A stretch of 53,651 nucleotides of DNA from an uncultured Eubacterium sp. (GCA_947385775.1 CANDMI010000019.1:1-53651); one strand, 5' to 3'; positions 33,690 to 42,750 are shown, numbered from the stretch's first letter. Notes: a model not told the origin generated them from the sequence alone. A program made the numbers and translations.

Positions 33690-34775
33690 TTAACTGTTTT
33701 CTTTACTGGAACTTCCAGATATTTCTTCTATCAGGCAGAAGATCTTTTCGACCGAGTCTATCATGCTGCTTTTGTTCATCGCGTTGATGTACCTGTCCCG
33801 GTTTTTATATGTTTCGTGTATCAGGTTCAGAAATTTTTCCGGCGTAATGACCTCTTCTTCGATAACGACGCTGTATCCTTGCTTTTCAAAGGACTGTGCG
33901 TTTAGTATCTGGTCTCCGCGGCTGGCGTTGGCGGATAATGGGATTAAGATATTTGGCTTTTTTAGCGCCAGCAGTTCACAAATGGAATTTGCCCCGGCGC
34001 GGGAAATGACGAGGTCTGAAAGCGCAAAGATATCATTTAATTCCGCTCCGATATATTCGAACTGCTTATAGCCGGCTGTATTTTTTAAAGCTTCTTCTAT
34101 GTTCCCTTTTCCACACATGTGGACGATCTGATATGTTTTCAGCAATTCCGGCAGCAGTCCGCGGATCGTGTCATTGATAAATTTGGAGCCGCTGCTTCCG
34201 CCGATGATAAATAAGATTGGTTTGTCATTATGGAAACCGCACAGTTTCCTTGCATTTTCCTTATTTCCAGACAACAGCTCCTTACGTATCGGAGAGCCGG
34301 TAAGCACAGCCTTTCCTTCCGGAAGATATTTTAAGGTTTCTGGAAAATTGCAGCACACTTTTTGGGCGTATGGGATGGCGATTTTATTTGCAAGGCCCGG
34401 GGTCAGGTCAGATTCGTGTATGATAGATGGAACATGGCAAAATTTTGCGGCAAGAATGACCGGGACAGATACAAAACCGCCTTTGGAGAATACAATGTCC
34501 GGTTTTAATTTTCGCATAAGGCGGATGGACTGCCCAAGCCCTTTTATCACTTTGAAAGGGTCGGATAAATTTTTTAAATCAAAATAACGGCGCAGCTTGC
34601 CAGAGGAAATCCCATAATAAGGAATGTCCTGTTCATTTATGAGTTGCTTTTCAATCCCATTATAAGTGCCTACATAAGAAATATCGTATTCTGCGTCACG
34701 CAGGCGCGCCATCAGCGCAATATTTGGAGTGACATGTCCGGCTGTGCCGCCGCCGGTTAATAAAATTTTTTTCAT
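33690..34775 (-). CDS. murG: MurG, lipid II synthase (GlcNAc transferase)
   Basis: A 361-residue peripheral membrane glycosyltransferase. It adds GlcNAc from UDP-GlcNAc to lipid I to give lipid II for peptidoglycan. The N-terminal glycine-rich loop GGGTAGHVTPNIAL (about residue 7), the HESDLTPGLANK segment (about 120), the C-terminal IGGSSGSKFIND loop (about 190) and the SRAGANSICELLAL donor site (about 257) are all present. It stands alone rather than in a division and cell wall cluster, with its own promoter (34805-34835). Another murG copy in a dcw cluster is possible. Confidence 0.95.
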   Translation of the reverse strand: MKKILLTGGGTAGHVTPNIALMARLRDAEYDISYVGTYNGIEKQLINEQDIPYYGISSGKLRRYFDLKNLSDPFKVIKGLGQSIRLMRKLKPDIVFSKGGFVSVPVILAAKFCHVPSIIHESDLTPGLANKIAIPYAQKVCCNFPETLKYLPEGKAVLTGSPIRKELLSGNKENARKLCGFHNDKPILFIIGGSSGSKFINDTIRGLLPELLKTYQIVHMCGKGNIEEALKNTAGYKQFEYIGAELNDIFALSDLVISRAGANSICELLALKKPNILIPLSANASRGDQILNAQSFEKQGYSVVIEEEVITPEKFLNLIHETYKNRDRYINAMNKSSMIDSVEKIFCLIEEISGSSSKENS

Positions 34776-34804
34776 TCGAAATCCTTCCTCAACTTATATT
34801 TCTT

Positions 34805-34835
34805 ATAGTATTAATCCAAATATAAGAAAAGTCAA
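34805..34835 (-). promoter_or_regulatory. Candidate murG promoter
   Basis: On the minus strand TTGACT (34835-34830) is followed after 17 bp by AATACT (34812-34807), or after 19 bp by TACTAT (34810-34805). It lies about 30-60 bp upstream of the murG start. Confidence 0.5.
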
Positions 34836-35058
34836 TGTTTTTTTGAATTATACCCGTGAGCAAAATGATCTGCCAGCAGAGTATCGACATTTCGAAAGAA
34901 GAAGCAAATTATTTGAAAAATACGTATACTTGTAAGTATTTATAAAATTTATGCAAAATTAATTAGAAAAAGACTTGTAAATCAATTGAAAACGAATAAA
35001 ATGAAAACAGATATTGTAGTTACTTTTTGGCATTCGTTTTATAAATGAGGGGTTTCAT

Positions 35059-36318
35059 ATGGATACAAGACTGTTTCGTTATTTATTCCAAAACACATCG
35101 AACGCGATCGTCATGACGGGATGCACTTGGGATAAGGGCGCGCAGGAGCAAAGCCGTTACGCATACTCTTGCGAAATGAGCCATAATAACTGGCGTGTGA
35201 ACAAAAGGAATGGGATAAAGCATGTAATTTGCGGGAGCAGCCCGGTGAATTTGTTTGTCATGGGCGCATTTTCCATTGAGGATTGTGAAAGGCTGATATA
35301 TGCAATCCATCATGGGAACCTGGATACGGTGATCATCCCATACGTAGCGCCCCTCCAGAGGTTTTTGCTGATCCAGACGATGGTCGCGCGGGGGATGCAC
35401 GACAAAGAGGTTGTGCGGTTTATTAAAAATCCGTATCTGTATATGCAAAAAGTCCCCGTACGGAGGTTTTACTTTATTTACGGAAATGGGAAAGCGTTTG
35501 AAAAAACAGGGCAGGAGGTTTATCCAGGCTGCTACCTGGAGGACCAGGACAAAGAAATATTGGATATCATTGAAGAGATGGAGGGTTATTTTATTCCGGT
35601 GAAAAAGGCGGGCTATATTGTGGATAACCGGATGCTATTTTACTTTGGGCATTTTGGCGTGGATCTGCGTATGGTATATCGTTTTGTCAGCCGTTATTTC
35701 CAGAAAGAAAAGCTTACGGATTCCAATGACTCGGGGGAAAGGAGGCTTCAAAAGATGCTGCTTTTTTACCGGAAAGAATTTAGCGAGTCGGAAATGGACA
35801 CTTTAACGTTATTTTGCTGTCCGCTGGAGGTGTCCGTAGCAAGGACAGACTGCGTGCTGAACCTGATCGTGATCGATGACGAGGACATCTGCCATGCCGA
35901 TATTGAAGAGGATGAGGGCAGGTGTACGGTAAAATGTATGCTTTGCAATGATTCGGATGTCTGCCGCTGCCATAGAAAGCAGGAGGCGAAGCTTCGCGCC
36001 GGGGCGTTATTTTTAGGGAATATCAGGATGAATGTGCATTATCAGAAGCTAAAGCACAGATACCAGGGCATTGAAAGCCAGATACGCGCCATTACACTTC
36101 CAAGCTGCGGACATATGCAAAACTGGAATCACGATATTTTGAACTTAAATACCAAAAAGAACGTGCTGTTTTGGCTTTGCCCGATCCAGCCTCAGACATC
36201 AGACCGGGCGATGCGCGAGATTAAATTCCACAATGCGCGTCATCGCATCGTGGGGCTGACAGAGGAATATGGATGCTGTTTTAATGGGTTTTTGTCGGAA
36301 AAAAATATAAGCTTATAA
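35059..36318 (+). CDS. Probable degenerate metallo-beta-lactamase-fold protein
   Basis: A 419-residue soluble protein without a clear standard family. Its layout recalls MBL-fold hydrolases seen in some bacterial conflict systems. The segment VNLFVMGAFSIEDCERL (about residue 68) sits where the HxHxDH motif would be. VIIPYVAPLQRFLLIQTM follows, as does a PYLYMQ/VRRFYFIYGNG stretch. Later ALFLGNIRMN (about 317) precedes LPSCGHMQNWNHDIL (about 350), matching an LLxGD...PHHGS-type pattern. All expected metal-binding histidines appear lost, so it may be a pseudo-enzyme. A cysteine-rich patch (CMLCNDSDVCRCH, about 295) is an added feature. GAGGGG lies before the ATG. This is inference from pattern memory, not a proven match. 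Confidence 0.55.
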   Translation: MDTRLFRYLFQNTSNAIVMTGCTWDKGAQEQSRYAYSCEMSHNNWRVNKRNGIKHVICGSSPVNLFVMGAFSIEDCERLIYAIHHGNLDTVIIPYVAPLQRFLLIQTMVARGMHDKEVVRFIKNPYLYMQKVPVRRFYFIYGNGKAFEKTGQEVYPGCYLEDQDKEILDIIEEMEGYFIPVKKAGYIVDNRMLFYFGHFGVDLRMVYRFVSRYFQKEKLTDSNDSGERRLQKMLLFYRKEFSESEMDTLTLFCCPLEVSVARTDCVLNLIVIDDEDICHADIEEDEGRCTVKCMLCNDSDVCRCHRKQEAKLRAGALFLGNIRMNVHYQKLKHRYQGIESQIRAITLPSCGHMQNWNHDILNLNTKKNVLFWLCPIQPQTSDRAMREIKFHNARHRIVGLTEEYGCCFNGFLSEKNISL

Positions 36319-36488
36319 AGCGGAATGGGTTTTAAAATTGCGGATTTTACGGCGCAGGATGTTTTCTTCGTGATATACTTTACAGACTTCGACAGTATAT
36401 GCGGGGCTTGTCTGTTATGATAAATGCCAGATTGTTCGGCGGGCGGGGGAATACCCTGTTCGATTTCAAGCGGAAAGGAAGTTGGGAT

Positions 36489-36893
36489 ATGTTTGAGCAG
36501 GTCTTGGCGTTTATCACGCCGCATTTACAACTGATAATGGCATCGCTGCTTTTGCTTGCGGTATTTTTAGAACTGGTACATATTGGGCAGGTACGGCGAA
36601 TCCATAAAAAAATAAACTATGCCGGACGATGCCTGCAAAAGTATTTAGACACGGTGTTTTATGAGGAAGAAGGGCAGGAAGATCCGCCTGCGCAGGAGAA
36701 TCTGCTCCAGGATACGAGGGAGGCTTTGGAAAAAAGGGATGGGCAAAAGGAGGAGCAGACCGTCGTGCAGGTGGACGCTTCTAAAATATTAAAAAGCCGC
36801 CAGGAGGAAAATATGCGCGTCTCCCTTGCGCATAAAAAATTGCAGAGGGATGGGGAGCTGCTTGACACTGTCCTTCAGGAAATTTTTGATTAA
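36489..36893 (+). CDS. Small single-pass membrane protein, unknown
   Basis: A 134-residue protein from the preferred start. Residues 13-32 are one hydrophobic helix (LQLIMASLLLLAVFLELVHI), followed by a basic and then acidic coiled-coil-like cytosolic region (LLQDTREALEKRDGQKEEQ). No family recognised. The frame is open from 36399, but the ATG at 36489 has AAAGGA nine bases before it and begins right before the helix. It follows the MBL-like gene by 170 bp and ends just before the pgi promoter. Confidence 0.65.
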   Translation: MFEQVLAFITPHLQLIMASLLLLAVFLELVHIGQVRRIHKKINYAGRCLQKYLDTVFYEEEGQEDPPAQENLLQDTREALEKRDGQKEEQTVVQVDASKILKSRQEENMRVSLAHKKLQRDGELLDTVLQEIFD

Positions 36894-36898
36894 AACAG

Positions 36899-36927
36899 TT
36901 GCGGATCAGGCTCCAGTTTGCTAGAAT
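36899..36927 (+). promoter_or_regulatory. Sigma-A promoter of pgi
   Basis: TTGCGG (36899-36904) and TAGAAT (36922-36927) are 17 bp apart, 36 bp before the pgi start. The same -10, TAGAAT, recurs at two other promoters in this window (38603 and 40453). Confidence 0.65.
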
Positions 36928-36962
36928 AAAGGTAATTTAAAAAAGATAAGGAGAGAGGGAAC

Positions 36963-38309
36963 ATGAGCAAGATTACATTTGATTATTCCAAGGCGGCTGG
37001 GTTTATCAGTGACGAAGAAGTTGGGTATATGCAAAAGCTGGTAAATGACGCAAAAGAATTGCTGGTATCGAAATCAGGGGCAGGAAATGATTTCTTAGGC
37101 TGGATCGACCTGCCAGTGGATTACGATAAGGATGAATTTGCAAGGATCCAGAAAGCTGCGGAAAAGATCAAGGCAGATTCGGACGTGCTTGTAGTGATTG
37201 GCATTGGCGGCTCTTACCTTGGCGCACGCGCGGCGATTGAGTTTTTAAGGCATGGTTTTTATAATAATATTTCAAAAGAGATGCGGGGGGCTCCGGAGAT
37301 TTATTATGTGGGAAACAGCATCAGCGGAGCTTACCTGCAAGGGCTTGTAGATGTGATCGGAGACAGGGATTTTTCCGTAAATGTCATTTCAAAATCCGGC
37401 ACTACGACAGAGCCTGCGATCGCGTTCCGTATTTTCAAGTCCATGCTGGAGGAAAAATATGGAAAGGAAGAAGCCGCTAAGCGGATTTATGCGACTACGG
37501 ATAAGGCGAAGGGGGCTTTAAAGAAGCTTTCAAACGAGGAAGGATACGAAACATTTGTGGTTCCAGACGACGTAGGCGGGCGTTTTTCTGTATTGACGGC
37601 GGTTGGCTTACTTCCGATTGCCGCAAGCGGGGCTGATATTGGAAAATTAATGGAAGGCGCGGCAGAAGGAAGAAAGTTAGCGTTAGAGGGCAAGTTTGAA
37701 GAAAACGCAGCGATGCAGTATGCGGCGATCCGCAATATTTTGCACAGAAAAGGAAAAGCGGTTGAAGTTTTGGCAAATTATGAGCCAAGCCTCCACTATG
37801 TTTCTGAATGGTGGAAGCAGCTGTATGGAGAGTCGGAAGGAAAAGACCAAAAGGGCATTTTCCCGGCATCGGTTGACCTTACGACAGATCTGCATTCCAT
37901 GGGGCAGTTTATCCAGGACGGTTCCAGGATCATGTTTGAAACCGTGCTGAATGTTGAAACGCCACGGTGCCGTGTAGAGATCAAAGAGGATGCGGCTGAT
38001 CTAGATGGATTGAATTACCTTGCCGGCAAGGATATGGATTTTGTAAATAAGAATGCGATGAACGGGACGATTTTGGCGCATACGGATGGCAATGTTCCAA
38101 ACTTGATGATAAAAATCCCACAGCAGGACGAGCTTTCTTTGGGACAGTTATTCTACTTCTTTGAATTTGCATGCGGCATTTCCGGCTATCTGTCAGGCGT
38201 GAACCCATTTAACCAGCCTGGCGTGGAAAGCTACAAGAAGAATATGTTCGCGCTTCTTGGCAAGCCGGGGTATGAAGAGCAGAAAGAGGCGTTATTGAAG
38301 AGATTATAA
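36963..38309 (+). CDS. pgi: Glucose-6-phosphate isomerase
   Basis: A 448-residue cytosolic enzyme interconverting glucose 6-phosphate and fructose 6-phosphate. The sugar-phosphate-binding loops are clear: [15 protein letters not shown] (about residue 77) and [17 protein letters not shown] (about 141). Further landmarks are [16 protein letters not shown] (about 200) and [11 protein letters not shown] (about 312). The length fits the shorter Firmicutes form. GAGAGAGGG precedes the ATG. A strong terminator follows. Confidence 0.97.
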   Translation: MSKITFDYSKAAGFISDEEVGYMQKLVNDAKELLVSKSGAGNDFLGWIDLPVDYDKDEFARIQKAAEKIKADSDVLVVIGIGGSYLGARAAIEFLRHGFYNNISKEMRGAPEIYYVGNSISGAYLQGLVDVIGDRDFSVNVISKSGTTTEPAIAFRIFKSMLEEKYGKEEAAKRIYATTDKAKGALKKLSNEEGYETFVVPDDVGGRFSVLTAVGLLPIAASGADIGKLMEGAAEGRKLALEGKFEENAAMQYAAIRNILHRKGKAVEVLANYEPSLHYVSEWWKQLYGESEGKDQKGIFPASVDLTTDLHSMGQFIQDGSRIMFETVLNVETPRCRVEIKEDAADLDGLNYLAGKDMDFVNKNAMNGTILAHTDGNVPNLMIKIPQQDELSLGQLFYFFEFACGISGYLSGVNPFNQPGVESYKKNMFALLGKPGYEEQKEALLKRL

Positions 38310-38355
38310 ATCGAAGGGATTAAATCAAGTAGATTATAATTTTATACCAAATTTG

Positions 38356-38393
38356 GAAAACAGGGATTCGAAAGGATCTCTGTTTTCTTTTTT
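38356..38393 (+). terminator. Rho-independent terminator after pgi
   Basis: GAAAACAGGGAT (38356-38367) pairs with ATCTCTGTTTTC (38376-38387), 12 positions with one G-T pair, then a run of seven T. Confidence 0.85.
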
Positions 38394-38579
38394 GATGCAG
38401 GCAAATATTTGTTCTGTTTGTACAATAAAATCCAATTTGTTTCAAAATTTTGACAATCCTTTACAAAAAAATATCTTGAAAATCACATCTAAAAAGTTAT
38501 ATTTATATAGAAAATCCCAATTTTTATATGGAAAAATAAGCAGTTGAAAAAGAAGTCGAAAATTTTTTTCAAAAAAAAT

Positions 38580-38608
38580 TTGACAAATCCAAAACATAGT
38601 GTTAGAAT
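38580..38608 (+). promoter_or_regulatory. Sigma-A promoter of the cell-wall hydrolase
   Basis: TTGACA (38580-38585) and TAGAAT (38603-38608) are 17 bp apart. The predicted leader is about 110 nt. Confidence 0.78.
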
Positions 38609-38613
38609 GCACT

Positions 38614-38630
38614 CGTAACAAAGTTGTAAC
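38614..38630 (+). promoter_or_regulatory. WalR-like direct repeat
   Basis: CGTAAC-AAAGT-TGTAAC matches the WalR (YycF) box TGTWAH-N5-TGTWAH with one mismatch. A further TTAAC follows. WalR controls cell-wall hydrolase genes in Firmicutes, and this site lies at the predicted transcription start of one, a position that would favour repression. Confidence 0.4.
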
Positions 38631-38726
38631 AAAATTAACAAAAGCGAATAAAATGACACAAAAACGTTATGATAAACGTAAAGAAGAATTAAGTTTTATT
38701 CATAAACAAAACGGAGGTTTGCTATT

Positions 38727-40340
38727 ATGAGAGGAAACAAGAGATTGGTACAGGGCATTGCTGTTGCTACTATGACAGGGGCGCTTGTACTAACAGCGTT
38801 GCCCCAACAGACGATAACAAAGACCGAAGAAACAGTACAGATCACACAAAACGCAACTGCTGGCACATCAGCTATGTCAGATGGATATATGAGCCAGATT
38901 TTTTCACAGGCTATGAGTCTGGAAATAAACGATGCCAGCCCGGTAATGTCAACAGCAGTCATTGGAAAGCCTTTTAATGAAAAACCGGCGGTCATTGAGC
39001 ACGCGGATTCAAAAGAAGGTAAAACGAAAAAGCAGTCAGCGAAGAAAACTGCAAGCAACAAAGCATCAGAAAAGAAAACCGATAAAAAGACGACAGAAAA
39101 AAAATCGGAAAACAAAGCTACAGAAAAAAAATCTGATAAAAAGAAATCAGATAAATCGGAATCAAATAAAACAGCTCCAGATAAAGATAAAACGACTTCA
39201 GAAAAGGCTTTGGAAAGCAAAGCCACGGATGCTTCTGTAAAAGCAAATAAATCAGAAAAAACTACAAAGAGCTTAGACAGCGGCTCAAAAGAAAAAGACT
39301 CTAACAATCCGAATGAGAAAAAAACAGTAAGCGCGAAAGCATCCGATACGAAAAAAGCAGACAGCAAAAAGAATACGAAAAAAGAAAATACAAAAAAAGA
39401 AAACGATAAGGATGATAAATCATCTTCAAAAGATAAATGGGAAAATAAATTAATGGCAGACGTGGATAAGTCTTTAAATATCCGTAAGTCTGATGATATA
39501 GATTCACAGGTGCTTGGCAAGCTTCGCAAAGGGGATACTGCCACAGTGCTGAAAAAAGGCAAAAAGTGGACGAAAATTAAATCCGGCGACGTCGTAGGTT
39601 ATGTCAAAAACAGTTATTGTGTTTATGGCGAGGAAGCGTATAAGCTGGCAAAAAAAATCTGCCATACGTATGCGACTGTAAAGACCGACGGGCTGCGCAT
39701 TCGCCAGAAAGCGCATGACGAAGCGATCGTTTTACGCGCTGCGGAGGAAGGCGATAAGCTGGTTGTAAATAAAGACAAAAAGGAAAAAGACGGCTGGGTT
39801 GCGGTTACCGTGGATGATACAAAAGGCTATGTATCTTCGGATTATGTAGACGTAGCGCTTGGCACGGGGAAAGCGATCACAATCGAGGAAGAGCAGGCGC
39901 AGATCGCGGCGCAGAAAAAAGCCGAAGAAGCGGCGCAGCAGACGGTTTCCAGTAACGTATCAAGCGCCAGCGCATCGACCGCTTCCACTGCATCCGCGCA
40001 GGTGTCTTCCAACGACCTTACGCTTCTTTCCGCGATCATTTTCTGCGAGGCAGGCGGCGAGAGCTATGCGGGGCAGGTAGCGGTTGGCGCGGTTGTAATG
40101 AACCGGTTAAAGAGCGGCTCTTTCCCGAATACGATTTCTGGCGTTGTATACCAGAGCGGTCAGTTTTCACCAGTGGCAAATGGCGCGCTGTCCAGAGCGC
40201 TTGCAAATGGAAATTATGCCAATTGCACATCAGCGGCGCAGGCGGCTCTTGCAGGATCAGATAATACAGGCGGAGCGAAGTTTTTCCATCGTGTGAATGG
40301 GGATGCGGGGCTTGTGATCGGAAATCATGTGTTCTATTAA
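38727..40340 (+). CDS. Secreted cell-wall hydrolase with SH3 domains (SleB/CwlJ-type)
   Basis: A 537-residue exported protein. Residues 1-27 form a signal peptide (GIAVATMTGALVLTALPQQ). Residues 90-240 are a Lys/Ser/Glu-rich low-complexity spacer that may span or bind the wall. Two bacterial SH3 domains follow: about 243-295 (LNIRKSDDIDSQVLGKLRKG; IKSGDVVGYVKNSYC) and 310-375 (LRIRQKAHDEAIVLRAAEEG; VTVDDTKGYVSSDYV). Residues 428-537 are a Hydrolase_2 domain of the SleB type with the catalytic Glu in FCEAGGES (Glu441). It probably cleaves glycan strands of peptidoglycan, during growth or spore germination. AACGGAGG precedes the ATG. A terminator follows. Confidence 0.9.
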   Translation: MRGNKRLVQGIAVATMTGALVLTALPQQTITKTEETVQITQNATAGTSAMSDGYMSQIFSQAMSLEINDASPVMSTAVIGKPFNEKPAVIEHADSKEGKTKKQSAKKTASNKASEKKTDKKTTEKKSENKATEKKSDKKKSDKSESNKTAPDKDKTTSEKALESKATDASVKANKSEKTTKSLDSGSKEKDSNNPNEKKTVSAKASDTKKADSKKNTKKENTKKENDKDDKSSSKDKWENKLMADVDKSLNIRKSDDIDSQVLGKLRKGDTATVLKKGKKWTKIKSGDVVGYVKNSYCVYGEEAYKLAKKICHTYATVKTDGLRIRQKAHDEAIVLRAAEEGDKLVVNKDKKEKDGWVAVTVDDTKGYVSSDYVDVALGTGKAITIEEEQAQIAAQKKAEEAAQQTVSSNVSSASASTASTASAQVSSNDLTLLSAIIFCEAGGESYAGQVAVGAVVMNRLKSGSFPNTISGVVYQSGQFSPVANGALSRALANGNYANCTSAAQAALAGSDNTGGAKFFHRVNGDAGLVIGNHVFY

Positions 40341-40367
40341 AAAATCTTATATTGGACTAAAAAGAAA

Positions 40368-40411
40368 AACAGCGGATCAGTTCCAGCATGGAACCGTCCG
40401 CTGTTTTTTAG
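40368..40411 (+). terminator. Rho-independent terminator after the cell-wall hydrolase
   Basis: AACAGCGGA (40368-40376) pairs with TCCGCTGTT (40397-40405), and the inner GTTCC pairs with GGAAC; a T run follows. Confidence 0.9.
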
Positions 40412-40429
40412 ATGTTGCGTAGTTCATGG

Positions 40430-40458
40430 TTGTAAAAAAGCCAGTTTTATAGTAGAAT
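40430..40458 (+). promoter_or_regulatory. Sigma-A promoter of the SPFH gene
   Basis: TTGTAA (40430-40435) and TAGAAT (40453-40458) are 17 bp apart, 51 bp before the gene. Confidence 0.6.
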
Positions 40459-40509
40459 AAGCCTAACAGTCTATACAATTTTATATTTTAATCAGGAAGG
40501 AGCATACAA

Positions 40510-41439
40510 ATGGAAATATTTATCATTCCGATAATCGTGGCGCTGGCGCTTGTGATCGTAGTGTCTTGCATTAAGATCGTGCCGCAGGCGCAGGCGGTTG
40601 TGGTGGAAAGGCTTGGAGGGTATCTGGCGACCTGGGGCGTAGGGATTCATTTTAAGGCGCCGTTTATCGACCGGGTGGCGAAAAAAGTGTTGTTGAAAGA
40701 GCAGGTCGTGGATTTTCCGCCGCAGCCTGTGATCACAAAGGATAATGTCACAATGCAGATTGACACCGTTGTGTATTTTCAGATCACCGACCCGAAGCTG
40801 TTTGCTTACGGCGTTGAAAATCCGATTATGGCAATTGAAAATCTGACAGCTACCACACTTCGAAATATCATTGGTGATTTAGAGCTGGATGAAACTCTGA
40901 CATCCAGGGAAACGATCAATACAAAAATGAGGGCTTCTCTTGATGTGGCAACCGACCCATGGGGGATCAAAGTCAACCGTGTCGAGTTAAAGAATATTAT
41001 TCCGCCACAAGCAATCCAAGACGCGATGGAAAAACAGATGAAGGCAGAGCGTGAAAGGCGTGAAGCGATACTCAAGGCGGAGGGTGAGAAAAAATCGACT
41101 ATCCTTGTGGCGGAAGGGAAAAAAGAATCTGTCATTTTGGATGCGGAAGCGGAAAAACAGGCGGCGATCCTAAGGGCGGAAGCGTTAAAAGAGGCGACGA
41201 TCCGTGAGGCCGAAGGAAAAGCGGAGGCGATTTTAAAAATCCAGCAGGCGAACGCGGACGGCTTGCGTTTCTTAAAAGAAGCTTCACCGGATGCGGCGGT
41301 TTTGCAGTTAAAAAGCTTAGAGGCGTTTACAAAAGCCGCGGATGGGAAAGCGACAAAGATCATCATCCCATCCGAGATACAGGGGATCGCTGGCTTGGCA
41401 AAATCCCTTGTGGAGGTTGGAACAGAAAGCGGAAAATAG
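40510..41439 (+). CDS. SPFH/Band 7 family membrane protein (stomatin/QmcA-like)
   Basis: A 309-residue membrane-scaffold protein. One N-terminal hydrophobic anchor (about residues 2-22) is followed by the SPFH domain (PQAQAVVVERLGGYLATWG; LLKEQVVDFPPQPVITKDN; RNIIGDLELDETLTSR). A long Ala/Glu-rich coiled coil follows (about 170-260, EGEKKSTILVAEGKKES). Such proteins form large rings in lipid microdomains and often protect or restrain membrane proteases such as FtsH. AGGAAGGAG precedes the ATG. argF starts 57 bp after it. No NfeD partner gene is next to it, which suggests the QmcA-like branch. Confidence 0.92.
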   Translation: MEIFIIPIIVALALVIVVSCIKIVPQAQAVVVERLGGYLATWGVGIHFKAPFIDRVAKKVLLKEQVVDFPPQPVITKDNVTMQIDTVVYFQITDPKLFAYGVENPIMAIENLTATTLRNIIGDLELDETLTSRETINTKMRASLDVATDPWGIKVNRVELKNIIPPQAIQDAMEKQMKAERERREAILKAEGEKKSTILVAEGKKESVILDAEAEKQAAILRAEALKEATIREAEGKAEAILKIQQANADGLRFLKEASPDAAVLQLKSLEAFTKAADGKATKIIIPSEIQGIAGLAKSLVEVGTESGK

Positions 41440-41496
41440 CAGAAAAAAAGGCATCGATTTTCATACAACTTATATAAGGAAGAAAGGCTGACAGAT

Positions 41497-42486
41497 ATGA
41501 ATTTACAAGGAAGAAATTTTTTAAAATTAATGGACTTTACCCCGGAGGAGATTAAGTACCTGATCCAACTTTCGGCGGAATTAAAGGATAAGAAAAAAAA
41601 GGGGATCGACCATCGTGCGCTCACTGGAAAAAATATCGCTTTGATTTTTGAAAAAACAAGCACGAGGACGCGGTGTTCTTTCGAAGTGGCGGCGTATGAC
41701 CTTGGGATGCAGGTAACTTACCTCGACCCGTCCGGTTCTCAGATTGGGAAAAAGGAAAGCATTGCTGATACGGCAAGGGTGCTTGGGCGGATGTACGACG
41801 GAATTGAATACCGGGGATATGGGCAGGAAATTGTAGAAGAGCTTGCGAAATACGCAAACGTGCCGGTATGGAATGGGCTGACGAACGAGTTCCATCCAAC
41901 GCAGATGATCGCGGATATGCTTACGATCCAGGAAAAGCTTGGAAAGTTAGAGGACGTGAAGCTCGTTTATATGGGAGACGCGCGTTATAATATGGGAAAT
42001 TCGCTTATGGTCGCATGCGCAAAGCTGGGGATGCATTTTACAGCCTGCACAAATAAAAAATATTTCCCGGATGAAAAATTAGTTTCCTATTGTAAAGAGA
42101 CAGCGGCGCAGACAGGCGGAAGCGTTTCCTTTACGGAGGATGTAAAAGAAGCCTGCACGGATGCGGACGTGATCTATACGGACGTATGGGTTTCCATGGG
42201 AGAGCCTGCGGAAGTATGGGCAGAACGGATTTCGGATTTAAAGCCGTACCAAGTCAATGCCAATGTGATGTCCATGGCAAAGGAAAGCGCGATATTTATG
42301 CACTGTCTGCCGTCTTTCCATGATCTGAACACTACAATCGGGCAGGAGGTGCATGAGAAGTTTGGCTTATCGGAGATGGAGGTTACGAACGAGGTATTTG
42401 AGGGAAGCCGTTCGGTCGTATTTGACGAAGCGGAAAACCGTATGCACAGCATCAAAGCGGTAATTTATGCGACGATGCCGCGCTAG
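41497..42486 (+). CDS. argF: Ornithine carbamoyltransferase
   Basis: A 329-residue cytosolic enzyme that makes citrulline from ornithine and carbamoyl phosphate. The carbamoyl-phosphate loop STRTRCSFE is at about residue 55, [12 protein letters not shown] at about 132, and the catalytic HCLPSFHD at about 269. These distinguish it from aspartate carbamoyltransferase. No other arginine genes are adjacent, so it may serve biosynthesis or the arginine deiminase route. Its stop codon (TAG, 42484-42486) lies inside the terminal CTAG of the hairpin element that follows. Confidence 0.96.
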   Translation: MNLQGRNFLKLMDFTPEEIKYLIQLSAELKDKKKKGIDHRALTGKNIALIFEKTSTRTRCSFEVAAYDLGMQVTYLDPSGSQIGKKESIADTARVLGRMYDGIEYRGYGQEIVEELAKYANVPVWNGLTNEFHPTQMIADMLTIQEKLGKLEDVKLVYMGDARYNMGNSLMVACAKLGMHFTACTNKKYFPDEKLVSYCKETAAQTGGSVSFTEDVKEACTDADVIYTDVWVSMGEPAEVWAERISDLKPYQVNANVMSMAKESAIFMHCLPSFHDLNTTIGQEVHEKFGLSEMEVTNEVFEGSRSVVFDEAENRMHSIKAVIYATMPR

Positions 42487-42648
42487 TGCGTGTTTGAAAA
42501 ATCATTCCCGCCACCTGCATCCCCCATTTTGCGTGATATCTGCGCCAAATTCAGGTTGCATAGCCCACTATGCGCCCTTCATTTGGCACAAATCTCCCAC
42601 AAAATGTGGAATGCATCTGTCAGAAAGCATTTTTCAAACACGCACTAG
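42483..42648. repeat. 166-bp hairpin element with perfect 20-bp terminal inverted repeats
   Basis: CTAGTGCGTGTTTGAAAAAT (42483-42502) is repeated exactly in reverse complement at 42629-42648. The interior continues to pair imperfectly; for example ATTTTGCGTGATATCTGCG near 42529 pairs with a stretch near 42590-42608. The apex is GCATAG-CCCA-CTATGC (42558-42573), right at the centre. The whole element thus folds into one long hairpin. It encodes no protein. Each end carries CTAG, which may be a 4-bp target duplication. A miniature transposable element that also acts as terminator or mRNA stabiliser is plausible. Confidence 0.8.
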
Positions 42649-42750
42649 TGCAAAAACGCTATGGGGAGTAAACAGGATTTAAGGAACTGTCAGAAAAGAT
42701 GCCGCGAAGCAGTCATTGCGGCATAATGCTATGAAAGAGGGTAGGCTGTT

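Larger units (their letters stand above)
38394..38726. other. AT-rich intergenic leader before the cell-wall hydrolase
   Basis: The gap between pgi and the next gene (38310-38726) is very AT-rich. It holds the pgi terminator, a good promoter (38580-38608), a WalR-like repeat (38614-38630) and about 110 nt of leader with GTAACAAA-type repeats. I see no known riboswitch and no believable gene in it. Confidence 0.6.

Noticed and set aside
38394-38579. Short plus-strand open frame and possible riboswitch before the cell-wall hydrolase
   Set aside because: The frame is an AT-rich artefact without ribosome site, and I could not find the conserved core of any riboswitch class.
38696-39562. Long minus-strand open frame (288 codons) opposite the cell-wall hydrolase
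   Set aside because: It mirrors the Lys/Ser low-complexity part of the real gene, giving a Phe/Ser/Leu-rich translation with no ribosome site or domain.
40806-41663. Minus-strand open frame of 285 codons across the SPFH/argF junction
   Set aside because: Antisense of an Ala/Glu coiled coil; both plus-strand genes are certain.
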